Shown in pieces: positions 5,080 to 5,848 of a stretch of DNA of 5,848 nt (positions within the stretch are counted from its first letter, which is position 1; every line of letters starts with the position of its first letter). A program made the position numbers and the translations under genes. The notes under the pieces are model-generated. The model saw only the letters and a list, made by a program, of their open reading frames with translations, was not told the origin of the DNA and made no database searches. Source of the stretch: Oscillospiraceae bacterium (GTDB lineage: Bacteria > Bacillota > Clostridia > Oscillospirales > Ruminococcaceae); contig WRIP01000093.1 of assembly GCA_009782665.1 (NCBI GenBank), forward strand, positions 1 through 5,848. Reading direction: 5' to 3'.

Positions 5080-5848
5080 TTCGACTTGTTGATTTCTTTC
5101 ACTGAGTTTCATCATATATATGGGCTTCGAATTATCTGTCCGTATCTCACAGGGATAGTTGCCGGTAAAACATGCATCACAGAGTGATAGTTTAACCTCT
5201 GGAGCTATCTCGGGAATAGAGTCGGGGTTTAGATATCCTAAGGTTGTTACCCCGTAGTGTCTTGCAATTTCATCGAGGGTCAGTTGATTTGCAATCAACT
5301 TATCTGGTGAGTCGATATCGGTACCGTAATAGCAGGGGAAAAGGAATGGAGGTGCGGAGGATCTCAGATGAATCTCTTTAGCTCCGGCTTCCAAGACTAC
5401 CTTTACAGCCCAACCTATGGTGGTACCGCGTACGATAGAATCATCGACCATGACCACCCGCTTTCCTCTTATAACCGAATCAATTGCATTTAGTTTAATT
5501 CTAACCAGTGTCTTTCGTTCGTTTTCCAGTGGTTGGATGAAAGTTCTCCCAATGTACTTGTTTTTGATGAGACCGATAGAGTAGGGAATACCTGACTCGA
5601 GTGCATATCCCAGTGCGGCATCTAACCCCGAATCGGGAACACCGATGACCACATCAGCTTCAACCGGATGTTGTCTTGCTAGTAGTGCTCCCGCACGACG
5701 GCGTGCAAAATGTACACTACAACCGTCAATGACCGAATCTGGACGGGCAGTATAGATAAATTCAAACACACAAAGTGCGGTTTTGTCGCTCTTGGCATGA
5801 CTCATGTCACTTTCTAGCCGTCCACCGTCGGTCACCGTGACTATCTCA
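5077..5848 (-). CDS. purF: Amidophosphoribosyltransferase (glutamine PRPP amidotransferase), C-terminal part
   Basis: PurF makes phosphoribosylamine from PRPP and glutamine, the committed step of the pathway. The frame is open to the right edge, so the N-terminal Ntn glutaminase domain is outside; about 256 residues remain. Visible: CVFEFIYTARPDSVIDG (5772-5722), VIGVPDSGLDAALGYA, IGLIKNKYIGRTFIQP, the PRPP-binding loop VVMVDDSIVRGTT (5457-5419) and the C-terminal LCDACFTGNYPCEI. Four cysteines match the [4Fe-4S] ligands known for the B. subtilis enzyme (C236, C382, C437, C440): they are encoded at 5770-5772, 5332-5334, 5179-5181 and 5170-5172. This predicts the oxygen-sensitive Fe-S form. 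A GTG at 5835 is not a real start, because the frame continues upstream and the ARPDS region normally lies past the middle of the protein. The gene ends 33 nt before purM and leads this part of the operon. Confidence 0.97.
   Translation of the reverse strand, partial: EIVTVTDGGRLESDMSHAKSDKTALCVFEFIYTARPDSVIDGCSVHFARRRAGALLARQHPVEADVVIGVPDSGLDAALGYALESGIPYSIGLIKNKYIGRTFIQPLENERKTLVRIKLNAIDSVIRGKRVVMVDDSIVRGTTIGWAVKVVLEAGAKEIHLRSSAPPFLFPCYYGTDIDSPDKLIANQLTLDEIARHYGVTTLGYLNPDSIPEIAPEVKLSLCDACFTGNYPCEIRTDNSKPIYMMKLSERNQQVE

Noticed and set aside
5833..5835. GTG as the start of purF
   Set aside because: The frame stays open to the window edge, and the conserved ARPDS and PRPP-loop segments belong to the second half of PurF, so the gene must begin outside the window.

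Overview
This window is a stretch of one purine-biosynthesis operon. Every recognisable gene is on the minus strand, so transcription runs from the right end (5848) to the left end (1). In order of transcription: purF (3' part only), purM, purN, a PurO-type IMP cyclohydrolase, a stand-alone AICAR transformylase (purH C-terminal half only), purD, and the first 62 codons of a large single-chain purL. I see no RNA gene, mobile element, CRISPR array, promoter or intrinsic terminator, and no non-coding stretch longer than 42 nt.

The best guess at the source is a low-to-mid GC member of the Bacillota, class Clostridia (Lachnospiraceae/Oscillospiraceae-like). Supporting this are: strong AGGAG/GGAGG ribosome binding sites; a PurF of the Bacillus subtilis Fe-S type; a long PurL that starts MVYRVYTEKK; clostridial-style PurM, PurN and PurD sequences; and the pairing of a separate IMP cyclohydrolase with a separate AICAR transformylase. 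The composition looks slightly AT-rich by eye, with frequent ATA and TAT codons. Genus cannot be assigned from this alone.

Layout: purF 5848-5077 (5' end outside), a 33-nt gap, purM 5043-3997, a 7-nt overlap, purN 4003-3362, an 8-nt overlap, IMP cyclohydrolase 3369-2671, a 2-nt gap, AICAR transformylase 2668-1502, a 16-nt gap, purD 1485-229, a 42-nt gap, purL 186-1 (3' end outside). The tight packing implies one polycistronic mRNA with translational coupling through purM-purN-cyclohydrolase-transformylase.

Together the genes cover seven of the ten steps from PRPP to IMP: PurF (1), PurD (2), PurN (3), PurL (4), PurM (5), AICAR transformylase (9) and IMP cyclohydrolase (10). Steps 6-8 (purE/K, purC, purB) are not here. 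PurN and the transformylase both use N10-formyl-tetrahydrofolate.

No wholly new system is evident. The points most worth a look are the two-protein replacement of bifunctional PurH (an archaeal-type cyclohydrolase next to a transformylase resembling the animal ATIC domain) and a set of short tandem repeats: a 15-bp in-frame repeat that forms the PurN tail, a 15-bp in-frame repeat in purM, and an 8-bp repeat over the purF stop codon.
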